Counted from the stretch's first letter, positions 35,348 to 44,911 are shown. The stretch: 64,000 bases of DNA from Chitinophaga pollutisoli (GCF_038396755.1 NZ_CP149822.1:1426001-1490000), one strand, 5' to 3'. A program made the numbers and translations. Notes: generated by a model from the sequence alone, not told the origin.

Positions 35348-37252
35348 ATGGATTATTTCAACAGGCTCCGGCAGTTATTGCAGCAGGAAAAGTCGGGCGA
35401 CAGGGAAAACTATCGTAAACAGACTGACAGCGTGCCCGTGGCGCAAAGGAGGGCCAACGGCTTATCGTGGTACCCAATCGCCATCCGCGGGTCGGAAATG
35501 AGCCGGGGCGATTACCTGACAGTGGAAGTGGAGCGCACCACGCATCACGACGTACCCCACCAGCTCCGCTTCGGCGCCTCGGCAGTGTTGTTTTCCCAGC
35601 ATGATCCGAAAGAGCACCGTGCCGAGGGGACCATCAGCTGGCAAAGCGGCAACCGCCTGAAGATTACCCTCAAAACCGATGAGCTGCCCGAATGGGCCGA
35701 CAGCGGCAAACTGGGCATCGATCTCCTGTTCGACGATACCAGCTACGAAGAAATGTTTTCCGCCCTGCAGAAAGCTTTCGCCCTGGCCGAAAAATCCACC
35801 GAAGGCCGCCTGGTACGCGTGCTCGCCGGAATGGAAAATCCGGAATTCGACAAACCCCACGAACCTTTCACCACCAAAAAGCTCAACCCCTCGCAGCACG
35901 AAGCCGTGTGGAAGATATTATCCGCCCGGGATGTAGCCGTGGTACACGGTCCTCCGGGAACCGGCAAAACCACCACAGTGGTGCAGGCCATCAGCGCCCT
36001 GCTCGCCAACGACGACAAAAAGATCCTGGTGGTGGCGCCTAGCAACGCAGCCGTCGACCTGCTCAGCGAAAAGCTCGCCGCCGAAGGGTTGCGCGTATTG
36101 CGCGTGGGCAACCCGGTGAAAGTATCCGAAAAACTCACCAACATCACCCTCGATGCGCAGGTCAGCAACCACGCCTCCGTGAAGGAAATCCGCCGTCTGC
36201 GCAAACAGGCTAACGAGTTCCGTGATATGGCGCATAAATACAAGCGCAACTTCGGGAAAGCCGAGCGCGAGCAGCGCAAAGCCCTGTTCGCCGAAGCCCG
36301 CAACATCATGCAGAGCGTCGAGAAAATGGAACAATACATCGTTTCCGACATCCTCGACAAAACACAGGTGGTTACCGCCACGCCCGTGGGCGCGCAGCAT
36401 TACACCGTCCGCCACCTGCAATACGACACCGTGGTGATCGACGAAGCCGGCCAGGCCCTGGAGCCCGCCTGCTGGATCGCCGCGCTGAAAGGGAATAAAG
36501 TGGTGCTCGCTGGCGACCATTGTCAATTGCCGCCTACCATCAAATCCGCCGAAGCAGCCAAAAACGGCCTCGCCGAAACCCTGCTGGAAAAGATCGCCGC
36601 CCGCCATCCCGGTTCTGTAGTGATGCTGGAAGAGCAATACCGCATGCACAACACCATCATGGGATATGCTTCCACCGCGTTCTACGACGACAAACTCAAA
36701 GCCCACCCTTCCGTGGCGGGGCACCTGTTGTTCGGGGAAGACGATCCGCTGGCCTTCGTGGATACCGCCGGCTGCGGGTTCGACGAAAAAGCCGAAGGCA
36801 CCAGCACCTCCAACCCGGAAGAAGCGGCGTTCCTCTTCAAGCACCTCGCGGGATTCGTGGAAACGCTGCAGCCGCATTACACGCCCGATAACTTCCCTTC
36901 CATCGCGGTGATCGCGCCGTACAAAGAACAAATCGGCCTGCTGCGCGAACAACTCGATCATCATCCCGACCTCAAAGTTTACGGCGAACAAATATCCGTC
37001 AATACCATCGACAGCTTCCAGGGGCAGGAGCGCGACGTCGTATACATTAGCATGACGCGCAGCAACTCCGACAATAAAATCGGCTTCCTTTCCGATATCC
37101 GCCGGATGAACGTGGCCATGACCCGCGCGCGTAAAAAACTCGTAGTGATCGGCGACAGCGCCACGCTGTCGAGGCTCCCCTATTACGCCGGTTTCATCGC
37201 CTACGCCGAAGCGAATGATGCGTACAAAAGCGCGTGGGAGTTTATGGTATAA
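35348..37252 (+). CDS. SF1B DNA/RNA helicase, IGHMBP2-like AAA protein
   Basis: 634 residues. An N-terminal beta-barrel-like region (about 1-175) is followed by SF1 helicase motifs: Walker A VVHGPPGTGKTTTV near residue 200, KILVVAPSNAAVDLL (motif Ia), Walker B VIDEAGQALEP near 365, GDHCQLPPT (motif III), MLEEQYRMH (motif IV), VNTIDSFQGQERDVVYISMTRSN (motif V) and MNVAMTRARKKLVVIGD (motif VI). A helical 1B insertion (KEIRRLRKQANEFRDMAHKYKRNFGKAE) is present, as in Upf1/IGHMBP2 helicases. Likely a housekeeping 5'-3' helicase. Monocistronic by context. Confidence 0.93.
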   Translation: MDYFNRLRQLLQQEKSGDRENYRKQTDSVPVAQRRANGLSWYPIAIRGSEMSRGDYLTVEVERTTHHDVPHQLRFGASAVLFSQHDPKEHRAEGTISWQSGNRLKITLKTDELPEWADSGKLGIDLLFDDTSYEEMFSALQKAFALAEKSTEGRLVRVLAGMENPEFDKPHEPFTTKKLNPSQHEAVWKILSARDVAVVHGPPGTGKTTTVVQAISALLANDDKKILVVAPSNAAVDLLSEKLAAEGLRVLRVGNPVKVSEKLTNITLDAQVSNHASVKEIRRLRKQANEFRDMAHKYKRNFGKAEREQRKALFAEARNIMQSVEKMEQYIVSDILDKTQVVTATPVGAQHYTVRHLQYDTVVIDEAGQALEPACWIAALKGNKVVLAGDHCQLPPTIKSAEAAKNGLAETLLEKIAARHPGSVVMLEEQYRMHNTIMGYASTAFYDDKLKAHPSVAGHLLFGEDDPLAFVDTAGCGFDEKAEGTSTSNPEEAAFLFKHLAGFVETLQPHYTPDNFPSIAVIAPYKEQIGLLREQLDHHPDLKVYGEQISVNTIDSFQGQERDVVYISMTRSNSDNKIGFLSDIRRMNVAMTRARKKLVVIGDSATLSRLPYYAGFIAYAEANDAYKSAWEFMV

Positions 37253-37253
37253 A

Positions 37254-37298
37254 CAAAAAATACCCGCCATGCTGCGGTTTACACGTTAGCGTGGCGGG
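37254..37298 (-). terminator. Strong terminator for the leftward TonB-receptor gene
   Basis: CCCGCCATGCT (37263-37273) pairs with AGCGTGGCGGG (37288-37298), an 11-bp stem with one wobble; on the - strand it is followed by a T-rich tract (37254-37261). It is 140 bp downstream of the receptor stop and abuts the convergent helicase gene. Confidence 0.75.
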
Positions 37299-37437
37299 CG
37301 GTATATGTTGAGGCAGCTTTGCTGCCGAAAGGTACCTGTGGGGATTGGCCCCAATCAAGTACCCTGCAAAGATAATCGCATGCAGGCGCTTCGCGATGCA
37401 TCGGGCGTTTTATTTAGTCGCAACTTATCCACCGGAT

Positions 37438-39440
37438 TTATTTTCCCAGCTGAACGGCGAAGCCGGCATAAAACGCCCGGCCCGGCGCTGCATTATAGTA
37501 GCGGCCGAGGGCAGCGTTGATGTCGTTGCCGAGGCTGTACGTTTCGTCGAGCAGGTTTTCGCCGCCGGCGAAGAGGCGCCCCTCCCACCCGTTGCGCTTC
37601 AGCCGGTATTCGGCCTTGAGGCCCAGCAGGTTGAAGGATGCGGCTTTATCGGTATTGGCGTCGTTCATGAAAACATCGTCGTTGTACTGCCAGGTGGCGA
37701 AGAGCGAAAACGACCGGCTGAGGCGCACATCCGCCGAAGCGGCGAGCGCATGCTGCGGGGTTCCCGGCAGTCGGTTGCCGTCGTAAGACTTGTCGGCTTG
37801 CGTAAACTGATCATACCGGAAATGGTGGAACGTCCACGCGCCGCGGAGCCCCAGGAAATGCGCCGGCAACCAGGTAGCGGCGACTTCTGCGCCCTGCTGC
37901 ACGGTGGCCCCGGCATTCACGAAGTAGTCCGCGCCGGAAGCGTCTCTTCTCGAAACGATCGCATCTTTCAACTGGTAACGGAACAGGCTCACGTCGTAAC
38001 GGAAACGGCCGTTGCCGCCGCGCGCACCGGCTTCATAGTTCCATCCTTTTTCCGCCTGCAAACCGGTATTGATGACGCTGGTGGATGGCAGCAATTCCGC
38101 CACCGCGGGCGTCGAGAAGCCCTTGGATACCACGGCATACACGCTGGCCCAGGGGCTGAATTGCTTCAGCACGGCGATGCGCGGCGCCCATTCTTTGTCA
38201 TAATCCGTTTCGAACCGGAACACCGGCGATTCGGACACGCGGCGGATCATGGTATTGGCGCCGTTCATACTCAAACCGCCCGTGAACACCCATCCGCCTG
38301 CGAGCACCACTTCCGACTGCAGGAAAAGCGACAGCATGCCGTTACGGATGCGGTCGTCGGTTTGCAATACGCCGGCGTTGCCGTCTTTATTCGTGGATAC
38401 GCGCGTCCGGAAGTTCCCTGTCTGTCCTTCCGCGCCCGCCAGCACCCGCCAGGGGCCTTTTTCCAGGTCACCACCGTGCGCGCCCCGGCGTGGGGCTCAT
38501 TGCGTTGCTCGTAGTTCCGGATGGAAGGGTTTTTAAGCCCGCTCCAGGCGCCGTAGACGCCGGCGGAATGCTCCCAGTGCTCGTTCCATTTGTATTCCCA
38601 TTTCAGCCCGCCCCAGACCGTTTGCTGGTAAATCGCCGCTTTGGCGCCCTGTGCGGAAGGGAAAGCGCCCGCCGCGGGGCGCGCCGCCCGGGGATTGGCG
38701 AGGAATTGCGCCAGCGTGAGCCCGCCGGGCGTTTCGTAATAGAGATCCCCCGCCAGTACATGCGCCTCCAGGGCCGAGCGCTCGCTGGCTTTCCAGCGGC
38801 CGCTCCACCCGGCTACGTAACGCCGCATGTAAGTATGGTCGCGGTAACCGCCCGACTCCTGCCACGACGCTACCGCCTGCTGCCGGAAAGTCTCGTTCCC
38901 CCAGGTGCCGTTAGCCGAAGCCAGGTGGCTCCCGTAACTGCCGGCGGTATACCCCGCGCTGAATCCGTTGCCCGCCTCGAAACGGCGGTCGCCCAACAGC
39001 ACGCCTCCCGTCCCTGCGCCGTACAGGCTGCTGCCGGGGCCTTTCAGCACTTCGAGCGAGGAAAATATGATGGGTGAAAACTGGTTCAGGTAAGTATTGC
39101 CGCCCGGATCAGTGAACGGCAGGCCGTTATAGTACATTTTAACATTCCGGACGCCGAAAGGTGACCGCAGCGAGCTGCCGCGTATATTGAGCCGGTAGCT
39201 GCCCGGCGAACGTTCTTCCATGCGCACGCCCGGCGCCGCATTGAGCGCGGGAACGAGGGAACCCGGGGCCACGCGCTGCAAATCCTGCCCGCGCACTACG
39301 CTCACCGCACCCGGTACGGTCGACAAGTCGCGCTGCTGGGCGTAACCTTGTACCGTAACGCCTTCCAGCACCGTGGTATCCGATTGTGCCGCGGCCGGCA
39401 GGCTGAACGCAAGCGCCGCGATGATCATATTTCTTTTCAT
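37438..39440 (-). pseudogene. TonB-dependent outer-membrane receptor, split by a single-base frameshift
   Basis: Two frames (N-terminal to 38271, C-terminal from 38445) make one receptor of about 667 residues from ATG 39440. It has a signal peptide (MIIAALAFSLPAAAQ), a short TonB-box-like region (TVLEGVTVQGYAQQRDL), a plug (VPGAVSVVRGQDLQRV; GSYRLNIRGSSLRSPFGVRNVKMYYNGLPFTDPGGNTYLNQ; LEVLKGPGSSLYGAG) and a 22-strand-type barrel ending AGFAVQLGK. The break is near 38452-38462 (+ strand GGGGCCTTTTT); one more base would read VTWKKGPWRVLAGAEGQ across it. The plug resembles FecA/BtuB-like metal-chelate receptors rather than SusC (inference). The break may be an assembly indel error or a true loss. 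Confidence 0.88.
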
Positions 39441-39489
39441 AATTGGCAACGTGTAAAATAGGAAAAATCCGGGTTTAATTATTTCGGGT

Positions 39490-39497
39490 TAATTTTG
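39490..39497 (+). promoter_or_regulatory. -7 element (TAATTTTG) before the radical SAM gene
   Basis: An exact TAnnTTTG match 19 bp before the TTG start at 39517, on the divergent side from the TonB-receptor gene. No clear -33 match was found. Confidence 0.45.
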
Positions 39498-39516
39498 CGG
39501 TTTAAACGATTCCGAA

Positions 39517-41709
39517 TTGAGCGCACCCGTATTTCTTATCACGCCGCCTTTTACACAGCTGAACACGCCATACCCGGCTACGGCCTATCTGAAAGGTTTC
39601 CTCAATACCAGGGGCATCCCCTCCGTACAGGCCGACCTGGGCATTGAAGCAACCGTGGCATTGTTCTCCAAAAGCGGCCTGACCAGCCTTTTCGCCCGCA
39701 TTCCCGCCGGCGCGGAACTGTCTGCCAACGCGGCGCGCATCATCGCCCTGCAGGATGACTATATCCATACCATCGACGACGTCGTTTCCTTCCTGCAAGG
39801 CCATAACCCCACCCTTTCGCACCGGATCTGCAAACGCGACTTCCTACCCGAAGCTTCCCGCTTCTCCCAGCTCGAAGACCTCGCCTGGGCCTTCGGCTCC
39901 ATGGGCACCCAGGACAAAGCCAAGCACTTCGCCACCATGTACCTCGAAGATCTTTCCGATCTCATCCAGGAAACCGTGGACGAACACTTCGGCTTCAGCC
40001 GTTACGCCGAAAAACTCGGCCGCTCCGCCAACAGCTTCGACGCATTGTACGAAGCCCTCCATCAGCCGTTCACCTACATCGACGAAATCCTCCTCCAGCT
40101 GCTGGAAGAACGAATGAAAACCATACAACCCTGCATGGTAGCCATTTCCGTACCCTTTCCCGGCAACCTGTATGCATCGCTCCGCTGCGGACAATACATC
40201 AAAAAACATTATCCGCAGGTGAAAATAGCCATGGGCGGAGGATTCGCCAATACCGAACTGCGCTCCGTCAGCGATCCGCGCGTGTTCGAATTCTACGATT
40301 ACATCCTGCTCGACGATGGCGAAGCCCCGATCGAAAACCTCTATCGCCATATCAACGGCGAACTCCCTGAAAGCGACCTGAAACGCGCCTTCCTGCTGAA
40401 AAACGGGAAAGTCGAATTCATCAACAACGCTTCCTGCAAGGATTACCGGCAAGGACAAGTAGGAACGCCCGACTACAGCGACTTCCATCTCGACAAATAC
40501 ATCTCCGCCATCGAAGTCGTGAACCCCATGCACCGCATGTGGAGCGACGGCCGCTGGAACAAGCTCACCATGGCCCACGGTTGTTACTGGGGCAAATGCA
40601 CCTTCTGCGACATCTCCCTGGATTACATCCGCCTCTACGAGCCCATCGCCGCATCGCTGCTGGCAGACAGGATGGAAGAAATCATCGCGCAAACGGGAGA
40701 AACCGGCTTCCACTTCGTGGACGAAGCCGCGCCCCCGGCCCTGATGCGCTCGCTGGCGCTGGAAATCATCAAGAGAAAGCTCACCGTCAGCTGGTGGACC
40801 AACATCCGTTTCGAGAAAAGCTTCACACGCGACCTTTGCCTGCTGCTGAAAGCCAGCGGCTGCATCGCTGTGTCCGGCGGGCTGGAAGTAGCGTCAGACC
40901 GGTTGTTGGAACTGATACAGAAAGGCATCACCGTGGCGCAGGTGGCGCAGGTGAACCGGAACTTCACCGAAGCAGGTATCATGGTGCATGCGTACCTCAT
41001 GTACGGCTTCCCTACGCAAACCGCGCAGGAAACGGTGGATTCCCTGGAAATGGTGCGCCAGATGTTCAAAACAGGTATCCTGCAATCTGCTTTCTGGCAC
41101 TTGTTTACGATGACGGCGCACAGCCCGGTAGGCATGGCCCCGGAAAAATATAAAGTGAAACGGATGACGGAAACCGTCGGCGCTTTCGCCAACAACGACC
41201 TCGAACATATCGACGACTCCGGCGCGGAACATGAAGATTTCGCATTCGGGTTGAAGAAGTCGCTCTTCAATTTCATGCACGGCGTTTGCCTCGACGATCC
41301 CCTGCAGAACTGGTTCGAGATGAAAATCCCCCGCACCAAAATCCCCCCGGATTACATCGAGAAAGCCCTCATGGAAGACGCGCTCGGCGCCCGCAAACCC
41401 ACGGCCAAAGTAGTATGGTTAGGCAAAAAGCCGCAGGTGCAAACGCTCACCAAATCCAAAAAAGGCAACACCTGGGAAGTGACCTCCCTCACGTTCCAGA
41501 CACGCAAAGAACCCCTGAGCATCAGCGTTGGCAAAGAAGAAGGCATCTGGCTCGCCGGCATGCTGGAGAAATTGTCGGTACAGCAATCCCCGCTCACGCT
41601 CAAAGACGTGGAGGATCACTACACCGCCGCGGGACTGGAGGATTTCGAGCTGTTCTGGGACAACAAGCCCGTGAACACGCTCTATAAGGCAGGATTGTTA
41701 CAGCTGTAG
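39517..41709 (+). CDS. B12-binding-domain-like radical SAM protein
   Basis: 730 residues from a TTG start (LSAPVFLITPPFTQLNTPYPATAYL); no in-frame ATG fits the conserved N-terminus. Residues 1-300 resemble the Rossmann-like cobalamin-binding domain of B12 radical SAM enzymes (PYPATAYLKGFLNTRG; VKIAMGGGFANTEL; YDYILLDDGEAPIENLYRHI), but no DxHxxG cobalamin ligand motif is evident. The radical SAM cluster is Cys356-x4-Cys361-x2-Cys364 (CYWGKCTFC), one residue longer than canonical CX3CX2C. It is followed by FHFVDEAAPPALMRSLALEII and SGGLEVASDRLLELIQKGI. No neighbour indicates a substrate or peptide target. It ends 2 bp before the convergent helicase gene. Confidence 0.85.
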   Translation: MSAPVFLITPPFTQLNTPYPATAYLKGFLNTRGIPSVQADLGIEATVALFSKSGLTSLFARIPAGAELSANAARIIALQDDYIHTIDDVVSFLQGHNPTLSHRICKRDFLPEASRFSQLEDLAWAFGSMGTQDKAKHFATMYLEDLSDLIQETVDEHFGFSRYAEKLGRSANSFDALYEALHQPFTYIDEILLQLLEERMKTIQPCMVAISVPFPGNLYASLRCGQYIKKHYPQVKIAMGGGFANTELRSVSDPRVFEFYDYILLDDGEAPIENLYRHINGELPESDLKRAFLLKNGKVEFINNASCKDYRQGQVGTPDYSDFHLDKYISAIEVVNPMHRMWSDGRWNKLTMAHGCYWGKCTFCDISLDYIRLYEPIAASLLADRMEEIIAQTGETGFHFVDEAAPPALMRSLALEIIKRKLTVSWWTNIRFEKSFTRDLCLLLKASGCIAVSGGLEVASDRLLELIQKGITVAQVAQVNRNFTEAGIMVHAYLMYGFPTQTAQETVDSLEMVRQMFKTGILQSAFWHLFTMTAHSPVGMAPEKYKVKRMTETVGAFANNDLEHIDDSGAEHEDFAFGLKKSLFNFMHGVCLDDPLQNWFEMKIPRTKIPPDYIEKALMEDALGARKPTAKVVWLGKKPQVQTLTKSKKGNTWEVTSLTFQTRKEPLSISVGKEEGIWLAGMLEKLSVQQSPLTLKDVEDHYTAAGLEDFELFWDNKPVNTLYKAGLLQL

Positions 41710-41711
41710 GA

Positions 41712-43037
41712 TCAGCGCTTTTTCGGGCGCTTCTTGGGTTTCCCGTATTTCGCCATCATTTTATCCTTGTGGCTCACCACCACGTTCACCTTTTTGTTCT
41801 TCGCGAGTTTCTCATGAAACGCCGCGCCGCTTTCGGTTTTGCGTTGTTTGAGCTGAACGTTGGGTATGATAACCTCGGGGATCTCCGATTTGATGAGCAC
41901 ATCCGAAATCGCCACTTCTTCCGGAATCGGCGCCACCGGCACTTCGAACTTCATTAAAGCTTCGGCCTGCTCCAGCAACGGCTTTTCCTTTTCCGTCACG
42001 AAAGTAAGCGCCACACCTTCCGCATCCTTACGGCCCGTACGGCCGATACGGTGGATATAGTTCTCGGGAGATTCGGGCATGTCGAAGTTGATGACATGCG
42101 ACACTTCCGCGATATCGAGCCCGCGCGCCATGATGTCCGTCGCGATGAGCACACGGTAATTGCCCTCCCGGAACTGGCGAACACTGTTGAAACGGAAGTT
42201 CTGGTCTTTATTGGAGTGGATCACCCCCACGGCGCCGGGCATATGTTCCGACATTTTCTCGTACAACTCGTCGGCCAGCGCCTTGGTGGAAGCGAATACC
42301 AGCACTTTGCTCATTTCTTCCCGCTTCGTCAGTAAATATTCGAGCAGGTTGACTTTCGTATTGAAGTTGGGAACATGATACACCGTTTGCCGGATATTGG
42401 CCAGCGGCGTACCTGCCGGCGCGGCTTCTATGACGGTGGGGTTCTGGAAAAAATCCTGGATGATGGCGTCTACCTCCGGCGTCATGGTGGCGGAGAACAT
42501 GAGGTTCTGGCGGCGAACGGGCAGCATGTCGAGCACGCGGGTCAGTTGCGCGCGGAAACCGAGGTTCAGCATTTCATCGACCTCGTCGATTACCAGCCTT
42601 TTAATGTTTTTCATCTTGAGGGCGCCGCTCAGGATGAGGTCTACCAGCCGGCCCGGCGTGGCTACCACTACATCCAGCTTGCCGTCAGAAACGGCCATCT
42701 GCCCTTTCATATTCACACCGCCATAAAAACCCTGGGTTTCGACAGTCATATAAGTGGTCAGCTGTTTCACAGCCGTGGTCACTTGCTCCACCAGCTCGCG
42801 GGTGGGCACGAGGATGAGGATCTGGGGGTAACGGTCTTTGGTGAACGACCACAGGCGCAGGCAAGGCAGCAGGTAAGCGAAAGTCTTACCCGTACCGGTT
42901 TGCGCGATGCCGCACACGTCCTGGCCGGACATCACCACGGAGAACGCTTTCTCCTGGATGGTGGTAGGCGTGGTAACGCCCAGGTCCTGGAGGGCGTTCA
43001 GCAAAGGCTTGTTCAGATTAAGTTCCTCGAATGTCAT
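41712..43037 (-). CDS. DEAD-box-type RNA helicase (motif II DEVD)
   Basis: The ATG at 43037 (MTFEELNLNKPLL) gives 441 residues. Motifs in order: Q motif (TTPTTIQEKAF), motif I AQTGTGKT, PTRELVEQ, TPGRLVDL, motif II VIDEVDEML, motif III SATMTPE, VLVFASTKALADEL, TDIMARGLDI and HRIGRTGR. A basic tail (MAKYGKPKKRPKKR) probably aids RNA binding. Motif II is DEVD rather than DEAD, a substitution that keeps both acidic residues. Family role: RNA remodelling in ribosome biogenesis, mRNA turnover or cold response. Convergent with the radical SAM gene. Confidence 0.93.
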   Translation of the reverse strand: MTFEELNLNKPLLNALQDLGVTTPTTIQEKAFSVVMSGQDVCGIAQTGTGKTFAYLLPCLRLWSFTKDRYPQILILVPTRELVEQVTTAVKQLTTYMTVETQGFYGGVNMKGQMAVSDGKLDVVVATPGRLVDLILSGALKMKNIKRLVIDEVDEMLNLGFRAQLTRVLDMLPVRRQNLMFSATMTPEVDAIIQDFFQNPTVIEAAPAGTPLANIRQTVYHVPNFNTKVNLLEYLLTKREEMSKVLVFASTKALADELYEKMSEHMPGAVGVIHSNKDQNFRFNSVRQFREGNYRVLIATDIMARGLDIAEVSHVINFDMPESPENYIHRIGRTGRKDAEGVALTFVTEKEKPLLEQAEALMKFEVPVAPIPEEVAISDVLIKSEIPEVIIPNVQLKQRKTESGAAFHEKLAKNKKVNVVVSHKDKMMAKYGKPKKRPKKR

Positions 43038-43070
43038 AGCCGGCAAAATTACGCCGAATCCGGCTGAAAA

Positions 43071-43100
43071 TAAAAAAGGGCGTCATTTAGACGCCCTTTT
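43071..43100 (-). terminator. Intrinsic terminator of the YceI-family gene
   Basis: GGGCGTC (43078-43084) pairs with GACGCCC (43090-43096) around an ATTTA loop; on the - strand it is followed by six T. It lies 25 bp after the stop of the gene at 43121-43747. Confidence 0.8.
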
Positions 43101-43120
43101 GCTGTTTCCCGGAGGGAAAA

Positions 43121-43747
43121 CTATTTATTCGCCACCAGTTCCACGTCGAGGGTGAAGTCATCATAGATGGCTTTGTCGCCCAGGTTTTCGAAGAAGCTGT
43201 TAGAGCGGTACTTGATATCGAATTTGGTACGGTCGATCTTGATAGTGGCTTTGGCGTTCAGCTGGTCACCGTTTACCACCACATCAGCAGGGAAGGTGAT
43301 GGACTGGCTGATACCTTTGATGGTGAGGTTGCCGGTGATATCGTAGGTGTTACCGGATTTCTTTTTCGCGGAAGTGATGGCGAAAGAGGCGTCAGGATGA
43401 TTTTCCACGGAGAAGAAGTCGTCGCTTTTCAGGTGGCCGAGCAGGCGTGCGTTGCCTTTTTCATCTTTAATATCTTCCACGGTCATGGTGCGGGTATCCA
43501 CGTTGAAGGAGCCGCCGGTCAGCGTGCTGCCGTCGACCTGCAGGGTACCGCCGGAGATATTGATGAAACCATTATGGGAACCGGTCACTTTCTTAGCGAG
43601 CCAGGCGATCTTGCTTTTGGAACCGTCTACTTTAAAAGCCACCGGAGCGGCTACTGCGGCGGATGCCGGAGCGGTGGAAACGGGAGCGTTAAACGACATC
43701 AGGACGGCGGCGCCGCTGATGAAGAGGATGGTGGCAATTTTACGCAT
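43121..43747 (-). CDS. YceI-family periplasmic protein
   Basis: The ATG at 43747 (MRKIATILFISGAAVLMSFNAP) gives 208 residues with a signal peptide. The YceI lipocalin-like fold is evident: FKVDGSKSKIAWLAKKVTGSHNGFINISGG, SFNVDTRTMTVEDIKDEKGNARLLGHLKSDDFF, NHPDASFAITSAKKK, YDITGNLTIKGISQSITFPADV and KIDRTKFDIKYRS. YceI proteins bind polyisoprenoid-like lipids and are often induced by stress. Monocistronic with its own terminator. The 26 codons upstream of this ATG in the same frame do not look like a signal peptide, supporting this start. Confidence 0.92.
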   Translation of the reverse strand: MRKIATILFISGAAVLMSFNAPVSTAPASAAVAAPVAFKVDGSKSKIAWLAKKVTGSHNGFINISGGTLQVDGSTLTGGSFNVDTRTMTVEDIKDEKGNARLLGHLKSDDFFSVENHPDASFAITSAKKKSGNTYDITGNLTIKGISQSITFPADVVVNGDQLNAKATIKIDRTKFDIKYRSNSFFENLGDKAIYDDFTLDVELVANK

Positions 43748-44008
43748 GTTGTGGGTAGGTTTGATTTGTTGATCCAATATACTGAAGGATAGATAACTTT
43801 CACATTTGTTTTGCAAACATTTCACATAAGTTTTACATTCTGACGGGTACTTTAGCAGCGTGATCGTTCAAAGGGTCTCCCTCCGCCATTCTAAGTCCTG
43901 ACGGCAGTCCGGTCTTTCATCTACCCAAAAAAGTCCTGAACGAACGGTCCTGTAAAACCCATGTAACGCCTGACCCGGTGCAAAAAGATATTCGACGCGT
44001 GGCGCATG

Positions 44009-44040
44009 AGCCGGCTTTCCCCCTGGAAGCCGGCTTTTTT
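44009..44040. terminator. Hairpin with T-tract at the end of the following gene
   Basis: AGCCGGCTT (44009-44017) pairs with AAGCCGGCT (44027-44035), with TTTTTT after it on the + strand, overlapping the stop codon of the leftward gene at 44039. The T-tract favours + strand termination, although the nearest gene runs the other way; it may act on either strand. Confidence 0.45.
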
Positions 44041-44857
44041 ACAGCTGGTTGATATCGCCGATATGGATTTTCCTTCTTTCTTTGATGATGATGTGGGTGG
44101 TGTGGGTAAAGACTTTATCGCCGTTGCCGTATTCGAGGAACATTTCCAGGGGCATGACTACGGGCGGGTACGAGCCTGCGCGGCGCATGGTTTCGATCTG
44201 CAGTTTGAAGTGTTCGGGCATGAGGGAATAGCCAGGGAAAACGGAATGCGGGTCCATGGGGATCCAAACGTAGGCGGTCACTTTGTTGTGGGAGGTGTTT
44301 TTTACCCGTGGGTCGTGGCGCAGGTTCTGGGCCACATATTCCTCGCAGGCCACGCCGGCGATCACCTTCTTGGACCCTGTTTTCCGAAGCTCGCTCAGGT
44401 AGCCGATCTCACCGGGGTAAACAGGTTCCATCCCTTTCAGCTCCAGCTTCGATTTGTCGCCGCTGGCGATCCCCGCCACGCCGGCGAGCTGCAGTTGCGA
44501 TTCTTTCTCAAAATCCCCGAAAAAGTAATACTTCGTGCCCGTACTTCGGCTTTTCAGCTGGATGTTGAATGCAGGCTGGGTGGAGCTGTAATAAATCACG
44601 ATTTCCTCCCCGCCGTCGATCACGCGCTGATTGCCCTGAAAGGCTTCGCTTTCCTGGTAGACGGCCCAGTCGTATTCGTAGGAAGAGTCGATGGCAACGG
44701 CTTCGTCGCCGCCGATGATCAGTTTGGGATCGGGCATTTCCGGCGCGGGGGCTTCCTCCGCGGGTTTGATCTTGTCCTTGAGTTTTTTCAGCAGCTGGGC
44801 CTGCGATGCGGGCGCGAGCCAAAACAGCATGGCTGCCGTGAGTAGAGGTATCTTCAT
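44039..44857 (-). CDS. Secreted protein of unknown function, DUF4412/GLPGLI-like
   Basis: 272 residues. Signal peptide (LLTAAMLFWLAPASQAQ) then an acidic/proline segment (KPAEEAPAPEMPDPKL) and a beta-rich body: EYDWAVYQESEAFQGNQR, EEIVIYYSS, KYYFFGDFEKES, KKVIAGVACEEYVAQNL and TAYVWIPMDPHSVFPGY. The GxxCEEY-type turn and AYVWIP strand resemble DUF4412 and GLPGLI-type exported proteins of Bacteroidota, whose function is unknown. It probably acts in the periplasm or outside the cell. Monocistronic, upstream of a divergent region that leads to the LuxE-like gene. Confidence 0.65.
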   Translation of the reverse strand: MKIPLLTAAMLFWLAPASQAQLLKKLKDKIKPAEEAPAPEMPDPKLIIGGDEAVAIDSSYEYDWAVYQESEAFQGNQRVIDGGEEIVIYYSSTQPAFNIQLKSRSTGTKYYFFGDFEKESQLQLAGVAGIASGDKSKLELKGMEPVYPGEIGYLSELRKTGSKKVIAGVACEEYVAQNLRHDPRVKNTSHNKVTAYVWIPMDPHSVFPGYSLMPEHFKLQIETMRRAGSYPPVVMPLEMFLEYGNGDKVFTHTTHIIIKERRKIHIGDINQL

Positions 44858-44911
44858 AGGTTCAGGCGATATGCCGCCTGAAAATTAATCATATTATTTT
44901 AAATCACAATG

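Noticed and set aside
35348-37252. Defence-system helicase
   Set aside because: All motifs fit the housekeeping IGHMBP2-like family, and no nuclease or other defence partner is adjacent.
37299-37437. tmRNA, tRNA or SRP RNA in the hairpin-rich gap
   Set aside because: No CCA-type end with a T-loop, no tag-peptide frame and no SRP GGAA-tetraloop core was found; kept only as a structured-region finding.
43748-43825. Longer N-terminus for the YceI protein
   Set aside because: The in-frame extension lacks signal-peptide character and would bury the clear signal starting MRKIATILFISG.
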